Source of the DNA: Membranipora membranacea
Lineage: Eukaryota > Bryozoa > Gymnolaemata > Cheilostomatida > Membraniporidae
Direction: 5' to 3'
NCBI GenBank assembly: GCA_914767715.1
Contig: OU612071.1
Location: 27,339,681 to 27,403,680 of the forward strand
DNA length: 64,000 nucleotides
The translations under genes and the position numbers were made by a program. The stretch's first letter is position 1. The number at the start of each line of letters is the position of its first letter. Below are positions 33,113 through 44,261 of this stretch, piece after piece. A model generated the notes under the pieces. It was not told where the DNA came from. It did not search any database and saw only the letters and a program-made list of their open reading frames with translations.

Positions 33113-35304
33113 TAATAGACCTAATAATAAACCTAGACAGGGCACTGTATATAGCTGAAGTGAGGCACTTACTTATGGTGACGCGACGTCACTGGAGGGT
33201 GTAGAAACAGTGATTTTTACCCATAGCTATCATTGATTTACCTGTCCCAGCTCTGGTTAAATGTTCATAACTCAATTGGCTTCGATCGGAATTCAAGTTT
33301 GAAAATTGCAATGGATTCAGCAGCTTCTGGTAATCATGTTGATAGTCTGTTTAGCTTCATAGCTCAAGTATTATCAAAAAAGCAAGCTATTGAAAACGGT
33401 GGATAGACTTAAAGCTATAATTTTGTTTGCATTTTCAGTCCCGAATAAATGCTTAAATCTCAAACAATTTTGATTGAATTTTGAGTTTGAAAATTGCAAT
33501 GGACTCAGCAGCTTCTGGTGACCATTTTGATAGTCTGTCTAGCTTCATAGCTCAAATATTATCAAAAAAACCAAGCTATTGAAAACAGTGCATAGACTCA
33601 AAGCCATAATTATTTTTGCAGTTTCAGTCCTGATAAAATGCTTATTTCTCAAACAGTTTTGTTGGATTTTTGAGTTTGAAAATTGCTATCAATTCAGCAG
33701 CTCTGGTGATCATTTTAACAGTCTGTTTAGCTTTGTGGCTCAAATATTACCAAAAAAAGCAAGCTATTGAAAACGGTGCTTAGACTCGAAGCTATAATTT
33801 TTTTTGCAGATTCAGCCCTGTTTTAAAGTTTATTTCCTTAACAATTTCGATGGGATTTTGAGTTTAAAAATTGCAATATATTTGGTAGCTTTTGGATATC
33901 ATTTTGATGGTCTGTTCTGCCTTGTAGCTCAAGTATAACCATGAAGTTCAGGACTTTCTTCCTTGGAATAACTGAGGAAGCAAGCAATTGAATTTACTTG
34001 GTGAATACACAATTACCAAAGAAATGAGTAATTTCATCCTTGCTTTTTTTTGCTTTCTTGCTCATTTTGAGCCAGGCATACACGATAAGAAATGTCATGA
34101 CCTTAGACAAAATATCCACCACCATTATTGAAATGTGACCAAACGAGATGGTTGGAAGTAAACAAGTCAAGGCCGGACCTCACAAAGCTTCAAATAAAAT
34201 TTAAGTTCATAGTAGACGATATCCTGTGTAGCTAACATAATGGTCACTTCCGTGGGTCAAAAGTAAAGGGAGACCTCCTGCCCCGGCAGCATTCTCCTCG
34301 TTCTTACCTTATATTAGCAGCCTGATAAAACAAGCAACAGCTAAATCCGGTAATTTAGGAAATCATAATACATCAATTCTGACCACGAAACACTATCTTA
34401 TGAACTTCTGAAATACTATTATGTTTATTGGGTCTGCTGGAGTCAGCAATATAGCAACAGATTTCTAGATTTCTGAGTACACAGCAGTTGTAACACTCAT
34501 CAAGCTAAGCACTATCTATTTGTTCACAATGGATAAGCCAGGCCAGAGCGGATCTTCTGAACCACAAGTATGTAACTGTGATACAATGACTATACCAATG
34601 ACTATACTTTCCTTCGCCTGCTAGGTATTGTCTTGCTTGTTCGGTTATAACAAGGAGGAAAGTCCTAAACTCCCCGGTTATACCTGAGCTACAATGCTGA
34701 ACAGACTTTCAAAATGAGCCCCATAAGCTGCTGAGTCTATTGCAATTTTCAAACTCAAAATTCAATCAAAATTGTTTGAGATTTAAGCATTTATTCGGGA
34801 CTGAAAATGCAAACAAAATTATAGCTTTAAGTCTATGCACCGTTTTCAATAGCTTGCTTTTTTGATAATACTTGAGCTATGAAGCTAAACAGACTATCAA
34901 CATGATTACCAGAAGCTGCTGAATCCATTGCAATTTGAATTGATTAGGCAATAAACTTAAAATCAAGGTTGAAACTGCAAAAAAAATTATAGCTTTAAGT
35001 CTATGCACCGTTTTCAATAGCTTGCCTTATTGATAATATTTAAGCTACGAAGCTAAATAGACTATCAAAATGATCGGCAGAAGCTGCTTAATTTATTGCA
35101 ATTTTCAAACTTAAATTCCGATTGAAGCCAATTGAGTTATCAGAATTTAACCAGAGCTGGGACAGGTAAATCAATGATAGCTATGGGTAAAAATCACTGT
35201 TTCTACACCCTCCAGTGACGTCGCGTCACCATAATTAAGTGCCTCACTGCCTCAATGCTAATGCTCCATACAATGTCCTGTCTAGGTTTATTATTATGTC
35301 TATG
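33113..35304. mobile_element. Foldback element, 2.2 kb, arms with internal tandem repeats
   Basis: Ends TAATAGACCTAATAATAAAC and GTTTATTATTATGTCTATG are inverse; TACATCA (33106-33112, 35305-35311) is the target duplication. The left arm holds four tandem units of 188 bp starting TTTGAAAATTG at 33298, 33486, 33675 and 33863. The right arm carries about two such units in reverse (about 34725-35110). A centre of about 650 bp lies between. Inverted arms built from tandem units and a 7-bp duplication recall Drosophila Foldback/Galileo elements; assignment to that group is inference. No transposase frame. Confidence 0.9.
34529..34567 (+). CDS. Lone first-exon-like segment in the foldback core
   Basis: ATG followed by 13 codons (MDKPGQSGSSEPQ) ending at a GTATGT donor, in the otherwise noncoding core. 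It could be a remnant 5' exon of the transposase of the parent element or a captured host exon. Small size keeps support low. Confidence 0.25.
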
Positions 35305-35411
35305 TACATCATTCAATGTCCTTGTGCGTGAAGCTTTAATTTTTTTATTCATTGCAATGGCAAAGCTTTCATATAAACAGGGGTTGATTTTTGCTTTCCT
35401 AGACACTTTAA

Positions 35412-35960
35412 GGTATGGAGAAGGTAGCTTTTTGCTTTGTTGGTTGGGTTTTTTAATTTTGGCTTATCAATTCAGTTAACTCAGATATCTAAAGCAATGT
35501 AACAATGGGAATAGCAAGGGTTATAATAAAATTTATGAAGAACGAGATTAACATTATCTTACTATTCAGAATAAGCTCAATGTCTTTGATTGGGGTTGTC
35601 CTTTGGCGGGTCAGGGAGCAAGGTCTCTCTTAAGGGTTGATTATTATATTATTAGGGCTGTTGGTGCCTTTAGTTTTAACCTCATGAGGTTTACTGGGGG
35701 ACTTTGTATTGGACCAACTTAACTTTGGGGGGAGGGGGAATCGGAGTTTTGAATTCTATATTTGTTAGACTCTTGCTATAATTCCTATTTTTAGATTCAT
35801 ATTTGTTTTTGGGCCTGTTGATTAAAATTAAAATCCGATGTCTTATTACTCGCCCATCCCGAGGCATGAGCGAAATATTATTGCCTTATTGGCGAGGCCG
35901 CAATATCTGCGCCAATTTTCTCTCTGTTTGCAGGCAGGTCGGAGCACACCCGTTGGTTTG
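35412..35960 (-). mobile_element. Non-LTR element, region between ORF1-like and ORF2
   Basis: No intact frame. Position and orientation suggest it belongs to the same element as 36430-35963 and 32926-29853. Confidence 0.45.
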
Positions 35961-35962
35961 GG

Positions 35963-36430
35963 TCATTGTTTCTTGACTTCTTGTCTGGTTTGACTTTGAC
36001 TGTAAGCATTTGTTGCCAATGTTTTTAGCCTGGTGGTTTGGGGCGTTTTTGGGTTGATCTGTGAATGCAGTGCGTTTGCTGCTGCTGTTTGTGGGGCAAC
36101 TTGGGTATGGGCTGCCTCGTTTTGGGGTGGTTTGGTTATTGGCTTTGGTTCATTGGTTTGAGGCTTCTTTTCACCAGGTGGAGCCAAGTAATACCTATAG
36201 AAATTAAGCTCAACACTGCCTAGCTCAAAGTATGGCTTAAAATCCACTGCTTTTAACAAATTGTATTGAACTAGGGGTATTCCATAGCATATTTGTAGCC
36301 CAAACTCTTTTTCATCAGCTCTGTATATTTCCCATGAGTAATGGTTCAGTTGTGGGTTAAATTTTTTTACTGCTCAATTAAAAAAACTTCCTTCACCTGT
36401 TTCCATCTATTCCAAACAGAAGGGTGGCCC
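35963..36430 (-). pseudogene. ORF1-like protein of the non-LTR element
   Basis: The minus-strand frame includes LQICYGIPLVQYNLLKAVDF, FELGSVELNFYRYYLAPPG, and then a Pro/Thr/Gln-rich tail (for example KPQTNEPKPITKPPQ) to a stop. A preceding frame near 36410 holds PSVWNRWKQVKEV. Hydrophobic-aromatic core plus low-complexity basic tail just upstream of ORF2 suits a nucleic-acid-binding ORF1. No zinc knuckle was seen, so this rests on position and is provisional. Confidence 0.45.
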
Positions 36431-38184
36431 ATAAGGGATCCGACATGATGCTATATGCAAGCCACTGTATCTAACAACTAGGAGCAATGAGTCAACACTT
36501 GAAATTGGAACTGACAAGGCGAAAGCTCAAATGATGCAGTGCAAGAACCATAACATATGCCGTCATACAAACAGACAGGTTGTACTTGAATCATCATGGT
36601 TCGAACAACAAAAATGTAATAGGCAAATTAAATACAAAATACTCGTTTTGCTCTTAGCAAAAAGTCCCACAACCAAAGAAATTACAATGCATTAAACTCA
36701 TTTACAAACCAACTGCATGTGAATATACATCATGATCAGAAGACTTGATTTGATAGGCAAATTCGATACAACAAGTTTGCTTTGCTTTAAACAGCATGAC
36801 ATTTTAGACCCAAAATCCTACAGCCTAAAATTTCCTATGTCATTTAGAAATATTCTCATCAACTATAAGAATAAGACCTATGAATTTTTGAAACTTAAAC
36901 TTGAATGTTGCTAATCCCGTTTGAATTTGATCTCTATATTGTCTGGGCTTTTAAACCTGTTTTCCCCTTTCACTGAACATGGTCCAAAGACTAATATATG
37001 ATCATATTACACCTCAGTCATACACAAAAGTTTTCGCTGTTGCGAACCTACCTCCCTTCTACCTTCTCCCATCCCTACTGCGCCCCTTATTGGAGATCTT
37101 TATAATAATAACATCATCATAATTATAGTATCTTCGAATAATATATCTTATTAATAAACAATAGATATATAAGAATTGATTTTGCGAATATATGCTAGGA
37201 GCTCTAGTATGCACATTCATTGCTATTTTTCTACCAACTGATTTTTACCCACAAGGGAAACTGGTTTGAGTGTCACTGGGTGAGCATACATGGACTGCTC
37301 CGACCCCCAACACCCTGTGACAGCATGACAAAGACATGCTGGCAGATTCTAACAGTTGAAAAACTACCTAAAAGGTCAATAACCCTAATATATATGCCAA
37401 ATTGCAGAGGGTATGAATTATTTTAAATTGATTTTGGTGCTTTTTGAACAGCTCTCCCTCGCAAATAACCATTGCTGCAAAAAAAAGCTTGGTCTTTCTG
37501 CTAACGGTGTTTCTACGATGGTCCAGCAACACTATGTTTATAATCTGGTTGAGTTTATTCTATTCATTTTGGAATCCCTCCTTCATGATGACATAATGGC
37601 ACTCATTAAAATCTTGGCCTTTAGGTATAAAAAGACTAGGAGAATATTTATACTAAGCTATATATACTATCAGAGAACCCAATAATGTCCACATTCTTTA
37701 AATTATTCCCAATAAAATTCAAGCATTCTGATTGCAGAGCCACAGGCATTCAGGGATGAATGAGTTGTAGCCTTAATGACTTAATTGACCATTACTGGGC
37801 AGAGTGTAATATTAATTTTGTGTCACCACAAATTAGGTAAATGTGGCCTTGGGGAACAAAGTAATAGGCAGCTACTGAGCCATCAGCAGTATTCATCTTG
37901 ACTCAAACAGACTAGTTAATCACTGATCTGAGGTTTGTCTGAATGATAAATTAATTTCATGCAATCTTTTTGGCACAAAGACATCATAGACATGACTGGT
38001 TACAAACAAGAAGTGCATATCTCTCAGGAAAATGTGAACTGTATGATTTTTCAATTTGCAACATCTAATCATAGTTGATATGGGAGCCTCTTTTCTATGT
38101 GCACTGATGGAACGCTGAAATCGCTTCTACAGCAGCATAATCACTTCCCAATGCACTATACTGAGCACAATTTCAATATTTCAG
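36431..38184. other. Noncoding stretch upstream of the lectin gene
   Basis: Should contain, or be preceded by, the signal-peptide exon of the lectin gene. Hydrophobic N-termini at 37192 and 37413 exist but neither is followed by a donor in phase 1. No promoter identified. Confidence 0.3.
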
Positions 38185-38355
38185 ATCCATCTTGCCAGGA
38201 TGATGAGACCCTACTTGGTGACAGGTACTGCGGTAGTTTGTATATTGGAGATATTCCTGATGACAGATCAGCTTGGTGTGGTAACAAAGATGTCTTTGTC
38301 CCAACCAGTGGAGAGATCAACACTGAATTATATGATTTAGTATATACTAAAAACA
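38185..38355 (+). CDS. Lectin receptor gene: CTLD 1, N-terminal half
   Basis: ATATTTCAG acceptor and GTAAGT donor, 171 nt, phase 1 at both ends. The peptide has the layout of the first half of a C-type lectin-like domain: CQDDETLL, GDRYCGSLYI and AWCGNKDVFVP. It parallels the exon at 48570 (C-x-x-x-E-x-L, G-K-T-Y-C, W-C) in cysteine and Tyr-Cys spacing. It joins in frame to 41633, which supplies the second half. The preceding exon must end in phase 1 and should carry the signal peptide; it was not found. Gene product: type I surface protein with lectin-like domains, mucin stalk and transmembrane anchor. Confidence 0.8.
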
Positions 38356-38654
38356 GTAAGTATCGATTCTTTCTCTGTAAAATTGCTTAGCTATGGCATG
38401 TTAGTAGAACATGGCAGATTGTTTTTCGGGGCCATATGGATCGATTCCATGCTGTGAGTAATGATGTGTCATGAGTTCAATTTTTGGCTTACTAATCGAG
38501 AGATTGCTGAGTGTACATTGAACTGATCAAAGATCAATCAAAGATCACACGTAATGAAGTGCGTTAATAATTTAACAGTTTGAAACATAGTGAATTAAAT
38601 GTGCAATCATTGCAAATGGTTACCATATTTAATATTTTTCTGTCAATTATTTTC

Positions 38655-38825
38655 AGTCCTGTTTCAGCTAGGCACACTGATTTTTGACCAAATCTTCCCA
38701 GCCACTTACTCTTGAAGGCGAAATTTTAAAATTATGGACAAACTATGAAAAGCATCTCTTTAAGCTAATTTTTAATTTTTTTTCGGATTTTAGGGCTGCG
38801 CCAACACTAAAATCTTACTCTGCTC
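38655..38825. repeat. Inverted copy of the 17.34-kb dispersed repeat
   Basis: CCTGTTTCAGCTAGGCACAC through AGGGCTGCGCCAACAC is the reverse complement of 17343-17490 with substitutions and a short insert. Confidence 0.7.
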
Positions 38826-40250
38826 ATACTGTGCAAGCCACTCAGAATTCATTGAACAATGCTTGTATACTTTTGGACGTGTACTTCAATAACCAACAAG
38901 TTGGGAATAAGTCTGAATTGGATTTTGTCTCAAAATGTAATGCCAAAGGGAAAACAGATCTATTGCGATGCCCTGCCCTAATCCGGGGAAAAATGCGTTT
39001 AATTCACTGAGAAGCCATACAACTCAGAGACCTAACAAAAAGTGATTGTTAAATACTGTGTGTAGCTTGAAGCTTGCACACTTTAGAAAAGTGAGAATTT
39101 GGTTTATGGGAGAAATACATAACGCTTATGGCCCAGTATGGGTAGATTTGTTTGCAAGCTATCAGATATCAGATACTATGATGGTCCATACAATATTATA
39201 AAAATGATGTGAAGTTCAGATCAGAGTTCATGTAATTGTATAAAATAACAACTAAAATTGGACAGTAGGAAGCTGTTGTAGTGACCAGATGTAACATCCC
39301 AAACATGCTGCGTAGGACTGTGTTCAGTGCCACCAATATATCAAGCTCTATAATTGTTGAAACCACAGCTTTACTGACTCAGCATATTATTGCGGTTGGT
39401 CGATTCTGGTTTGACAGCATTATTTTGGTTATCAAAATGGTTCCAAGGTAACGTTCCAAATGACAAAAAGGTTCCAAATGGTCAGCATACATGTCATATG
39501 GGACCTAAAAGAGTCATTTGGAACATTAATTTGTGGATCTGATGTTCCAAATAACTTGTAAGGTCCCATAATTTTTTTTTATGCTGAGCAAAGAAACAGT
39601 CTAAGGATTAAACATCCCAACAACATAAAAATTGGGACAGGTCTTAAAATAGCAGCACATAGGTGAGTATTCCAGAAACTACTTAATCACATAAGTGTGG
39701 AAGCTTTAATCCCCAGAAACAAAAGATTTTGAGATTTTAGTATCCAAATGCTTAACAAAAGGTAACAAAGACTGGCAGGGATGAAATTAATAGATAGAGC
39801 CCACAGGTGGAAACAATCATAGTGTATTAATTTCCAAGCTTATCTTCAAGCAGCGAAGTTCATATTTTATTTTACTCTGAACGGATATTTTATTCTACTC
39901 CGATTCTCCGAATGGATATTTTATTTTACTCTGGATGGATATTTTTTCTTCTCGGAACAGATTGTTTCTTCTCCTCCACCATATTCAAAATACCAACACA
40001 TGTTCTAGACTCAGGTAATGTACATCACTTTATGGCACATATTCATGCTAAAAGATAACAGTTGATGGTGCAATTTTCCAAGGCATTAAGCAATTTAAGG
40101 ACATCTAAGGCGAAGATTCCAAATTGTCATCATTTATTGTGGTGTACGAAATCAGCATCTAAGTTATAGTCTTTTGGCAGCTAAGATGGTGATTCCTAGC
40201 TTCAGTACCAGAAACAAGTCACTATGAAAGTGCGGGCAAGATGAAGTCTG
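38826..40250. other. Intronic stretch
   Basis: Contains small direct repeats: GTTCCAAAT-type motifs at 39430-39560 and GGATATTTTATT-type units at 39890-39950. No gene. Confidence 0.5.
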
Positions 40251-40251
40251 G

Positions 40252-40905
40252 GGGGGTGGTCATCTATTTGCAGCGTTCAAAATCCTAAAGCGGGTGTCGA
40301 TACATGAAGTATCTCGGGAACGGTGACTCGAAGGCTTTCACAACTGTCAGAGACCTAGACCCCTATGATGCTCACATAGTCAAGCTGGAGTGTATAGGTC
40401 ACGTCCAAAAGAGAATACAGAGAAAAAATACATTGAAGATAGAAATGGAAAACTCAGCACGTGGTGAGAAGATTTACAGTGGTATCGGTGGAGTAAACCA
40501 CATGACTAAAAAATCAATTCTAACAAGTCAGGGCCCTTACAGGGCAGCTTTATTAGATCATGATACAGCAGAAGATATGGCAATTGCTATCTTGGCCATA
40601 TGTAATCATCGTTCAGGGAACCATGCCAGCTGCCCAGATTGGTGGGTCTCTCATACAAGACATGGATAACACCCATCGCCTACCTACCATATGTGACATT
40701 ATAAGGCCGGTATTTAGTCGCCTCAGCACTGCTAAGCTTTTAGATAAGCGTCTTCACTGTGGAACCCAGAATGCTAACGAATGTTTCCATCACATACTAT
40801 GGAACTTCTGTCCAAAAAAGGGCTTTGTTGGACAACTCCTCTTGAGTTGGCCACAGCAGCAGCCACAGTACTATACAATGAGGGTCAATGTGGCATGATT
40901 AAAGT
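40252..40905 (+). pseudogene. Mutator-like transposase fragment
   Basis: Two overlapping open pieces carry landmarks of the animal Mutator-like transposase domain. The first has MKYLGNGDSKAFTTVRDLDP and KLECIGHVQKRI. The second has RLSTAKLLDKRLHCGTQNAN, followed by ECFHHILWNFCPKKGF, that is the TQNANE...W..CPK signature near the C-terminus. A frame change at about 40630-40700, plus loss of the segment between the two landmarks, shows decay. It lies in sense orientation inside a lectin-gene intron. No terminal inverted repeats or target duplication were identified. Confidence 0.75.
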
Positions 40906-41632
40906 TTTTTTTATAAACTCAAACGGACTATCTGGTCAAATATGTTAGAAAGAGTGGCCAAAGCGAATCTGTCTTGTGGTCTTACTCAGAACCTTCAGAG
41001 AAAGAAAACCACACAAAACATTAATGACAATACTGATTATTCTTCTGATGCCTTTCAATGAATGAGTATATTATTGGTTCCAGATATGTAAAGTGTTAGA
41101 TAAAACTTTGTGAGCCGTTTTCTCCTACTTGTATTTTTGTGAACGTTTGTGAGTTTTGCTGTGCTCTCATTTATAAACCGTTCGATATTCAAGTTTCTTT
41201 TAACATAGTTTGTGAGAATGATTATCTGTGATTTGAGCCAAGGAGTTTCCCATACTCTTTTTATTACAGCTGATACCCAATACATGGTATTGCTACCTTG
41301 AAACTGTTTCACTCTCAAAGCTCATTACATGCTTTGAATAAACTTGCTTGGGTAAAGTCTTGGATATGGGCATTCTAAGCATAATTAATGGTATTCAGAG
41401 TACATTCTACAATGTATAGACGTCATGGCTCGCGGCAAGGATAGTGCCTTTGGGTAGAAAAATATTCATAAAATTGAAAATATTTATGCTATAAAAAAAG
41501 AGTTTTAGAATCAGCATGAAAAGCTTTATAAATTTATTAAATTGTATGACTATACCACTGACTGTTGATGTCTCATGATATTTGCTGTGAGAAAATTCTG
41601 CTTTCTGTAATAGATGTGCATCTTTTTTTCAG
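40906..41632. other. Intronic stretch
   Basis: Probably the 3' remains of the transposase gene to about 41060, then unremarkable AT-rich intron. Confidence 0.35.
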
Positions 41633-41845
41633 GTGAATACGGAGCATACATAGGATTGACATACCCATCTGATCAGGTATTCCTTGATATGAATACCGGG
41701 AATGGAATAGCCTATTACGACAATTGGGCTGAAAATGAACCCGCTGGCAAACAAGGATGTGTGTACTTTAATGTTTTTGATGGTGCTTTTGCTGTTGATG
41801 ATTGTCAGTCACAGACATCAATTATTTGTGCAACTATAAAAACGG
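41633..41845 (+). CDS. Lectin receptor gene: CTLD 1, C-terminal half
   Basis: TTTTTTTCAG acceptor, GTGAGT donor, 213 nt, phase 1 to 1. Clear C-type lectin-like second half: YIGLTYPSDQ (WIGL box equivalent), DNWAENEPAGKQGCVYF, FAVDDCQSQTSIICAT. The sugar/calcium motif reads EPA where mannose-type domains have EPN, and WND is replaced by V-D-D. Classical calcium-dependent mannose or galactose binding is therefore doubtful, though the acidic pair is kept. Joins 38185 upstream and, skipping a degenerate exon, 48570 downstream. Confidence 0.9.
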
Positions 41846-42949
41846 GTGAGTTTTGAGCATAGTTTTGTATGTGGGGTATATCTATTGACATGCTGCTTAT
41901 CATGCACATGTGCAGATAGATTTGAATTGTTTATTCAGTTTACCAAACCCAAACCACTGCTGCCACACTGACAAATGTGTGCTTATTGAAACCTGAACAG
42001 GTCAAAACTAATTACATGAGGCTGCAATCTCGGCATCGTTACCTAATGGGCAACATTTAGCAAAAACTAATCATCAAAATCAGGGTATAAAATTAATTAT
42101 CTTGCATACATAGTAAAGAGATATTGTCTCGCTAGTTAACAAAAATGACATCATTCCAAATGCATTAATTTAATACTCTGATTAAGAAGATTAGTTTATG
42201 CGATTATTTGCTTTTAGGTGACAATCTTGAGATTTAACCCTCGATCAAATTATATTTTAGCTGTACAGAAATCAATCAGCACACTTTTGCTAGAGTGGCA
42301 GAGGTTGTTTTACCTGTCATACACTATTACTCTTAAATTGACTTTGCATATTTTAATGCTTGGTTGGAGCACTTATTTACTAGGAAATAACCTATTTCTA
42401 TAAATAACGTTTGAGAACTTTTTATCTTGCTTTTGCTTCAAGTCTTAAGGCTTTTGAAGCATTCAAATAATCTTCCTGAGGGCATTTGAATTAAAGATAA
42501 ATAAAAACACTTTCTGTAGATTTCACGATGATATAAATACTATTATCATGATATCATACGGATATGTGTTAAGGATTATCTCAGTCAAAATCATTATTCA
42601 TCGCATCTGAAAGTCAGTTCCACTTGGTTAATTTAGAAATGAGCTTCCAAATTGATGGGACTTATTTGAGCTTGGGAACGCCACGAGGTGACCTACCAGG
42701 GAAACATAGATACAAAACAGCATTCTTCGTTCATAATTACGACACTATGTTACAGAAACATTTTGTAGAATAACACATAGGGCTGTCTTGGCAAGCGACA
42801 TATGGGCATGATTGTAGAATGTTGAAAAAACTATTGCAAAATGTCAAGGATGTAACTACAACATCAAAAAATAGGTAATTTAAAAATGGGAAACTTCAAA
42901 ATGTCCGATGCTGTACCTGCCTCAATTTCTGAGATGTTATCAGCGCTCA
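41846..42949. other. Intronic stretch
   Basis: GAGGCTGCAATCTCGGCATC...ACCTAATGGGCAACATTTAGCA near 42017 weakly recalls a segment of the 7.5-7.7-kb repeats. Nothing coding. Confidence 0.35.
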
Positions 42950-43870
42950 CAGATCAGATCTGCCTTTTCATTTTCCTGGGTTTCTTGATATGGTCAGTCA
43001 ACCTTTGGTATTTTGGTAGCAGTAACACAGAATGGTGGTCACTTTTACCGGGCTGTAGAATCTTGAAACATCTAAGTTCATATTGATTTGAGGGGCATTG
43101 AACTTATCCAGGGTATTGTCTTTATGTGTGCTGCAAGTGACATTTGCTTGTACCTACGAAGTTTCACACTATCACTGTTATAGTCTGCATGAACTAATAC
43201 TGCAGCTGCCGGATTTTGTTATTAAGTATTGTCTATTGTTTGGTGTATCTTGGCAACAGCTTTCTTGACCTCAGTTCAGTTGGGTGAGTTAAAGATGGTG
43301 CAGTTCACTAATATTACGAAAACACAGGCTATTCCTCTTGGCAGCCAAAACCGCCTCACTTTTGTGACCATGATTTCTATATCCGGATGAATAAGAGTCA
43401 AAACCGTAGAGTGAGAATTGACCAATTATCGTTTTTATAAAGTAATAATCTGCCTCCTAATTTTTTGTATTGTCCAGATATCTGTCTAATTGTAGTTTAG
43501 CCAGAACTTTCTCAAGTGAACCCAGGCTTCAGTAATGGCCATTTCAGAATAGCCCATGAACAGGGACTTGAAAACTAGTAAAATAATTTCACCTTGCTCA
43601 TTAGGAGACACTTCTATCTGTTTCATTACCGACACACCACTCAGTTATTGAAAGTCAAAAATTGTAAGTGGTAGTTATCTCCTCTTTAATTTTAAAAATG
43701 CTATCGGCTTCCTACAGAACAACTGTGCGATGGTCATTTTGATTGATATGCAGTCAGTGTACTATTAATTTATTTTTGTCCGCAAAAAACTTAAAATCTG
43801 GGAAACAATCTTCAAGATCTTGTTTTCTCTGTTTTGGATGATTTAATTTTTGACACTTCAAGTCACAGAG
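42950..43870 (-). pseudogene. Degenerate non-LTR endonuclease fragment
   Basis: On the minus strand, frame pieces read TEVKKAVAKIHQTIDNT, then AAVLVHADYNSDSVKLRRY (in the place of the G-D-F-N box), then NTLDKFN and a VKVTTILCYCYQ segment where endonucleases of L2/Rex-type elements have LG-SDH-. Stops and frame changes are numerous. Identification rests on order and spacing of degenerate motifs. Confidence 0.4.
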
Positions 43871-44261
43871 ATCTGTGTTTTTAGGATAAGTTCACCACAT
43901 TATCTAAAGGTGTATTTGAGGGTATGTTTGAAATAATTTTTAACATATCTTAAAATGCAGTTTACTTTTTGTATACCTGTTTATTTCACTAAACAGTGCT
44001 GTGGCATTGTTGTGCAATGCGGCACAAACTGCTTATGTATTTCTAATTTATTTGCCATTTTGTACCAAATGGCTTGTGTTAAAAAAGTGGAGCATTTTAC
44101 GAATGACAATGGATATGATATACTAAATTGAAACAAAAGAATATTTCTGTTGCTCGCTGATTAATGAGTGGATATTTTGCATACAGTCTATCCAATAATG
44201 TGATAGATGGATTGGCAGCCACCCATCAAAACCCCAAACCCCAAACCCCATTGTCAGTTCA

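Larger units (their letters stand above)
32952..35407. mobile_element. TTAA-flanked palindromic MITE, interrupted by a foldback element
   Basis: Left end AGCGTCTAGGAAAGCAAAAC and right end GTTTTGCTTTCCTAGACACT-like are inverse copies. Complementarity extends about 90 bp inward, including GCTTTGCCATTGTAATGAA opposite TTCATTGCAATGGCAAAGC. TTAA sits outside each end (32948-32951 and 35408-35411). Without the inner foldback element it would be about 257 bp. TTAA targets suggest a piggyBac- or Kolobok-type transposase acting in trans. It lies between the ORF1-like and ORF2 parts of the non-LTR element. Confidence 0.8.

Noticed and set aside
35255-35479. Plus-strand frame resembling a small membrane protein
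   Set aside because: It spans the end of the foldback element and the MITE junction, so it is a chance frame across an insertion boundary.
37192-37685. Hydrophobic N-termini at 37192 and 37413 as the missing signal exon of the lectin gene
   Set aside because: Neither is followed by a GT donor in phase 1, which the next exon requires, and no TATA box precedes them.
42886-43086. Plus-strand 66-codon hydrophobic frame
   Set aside because: Antisense to a degraded endonuclease region; no splice or promoter evidence.
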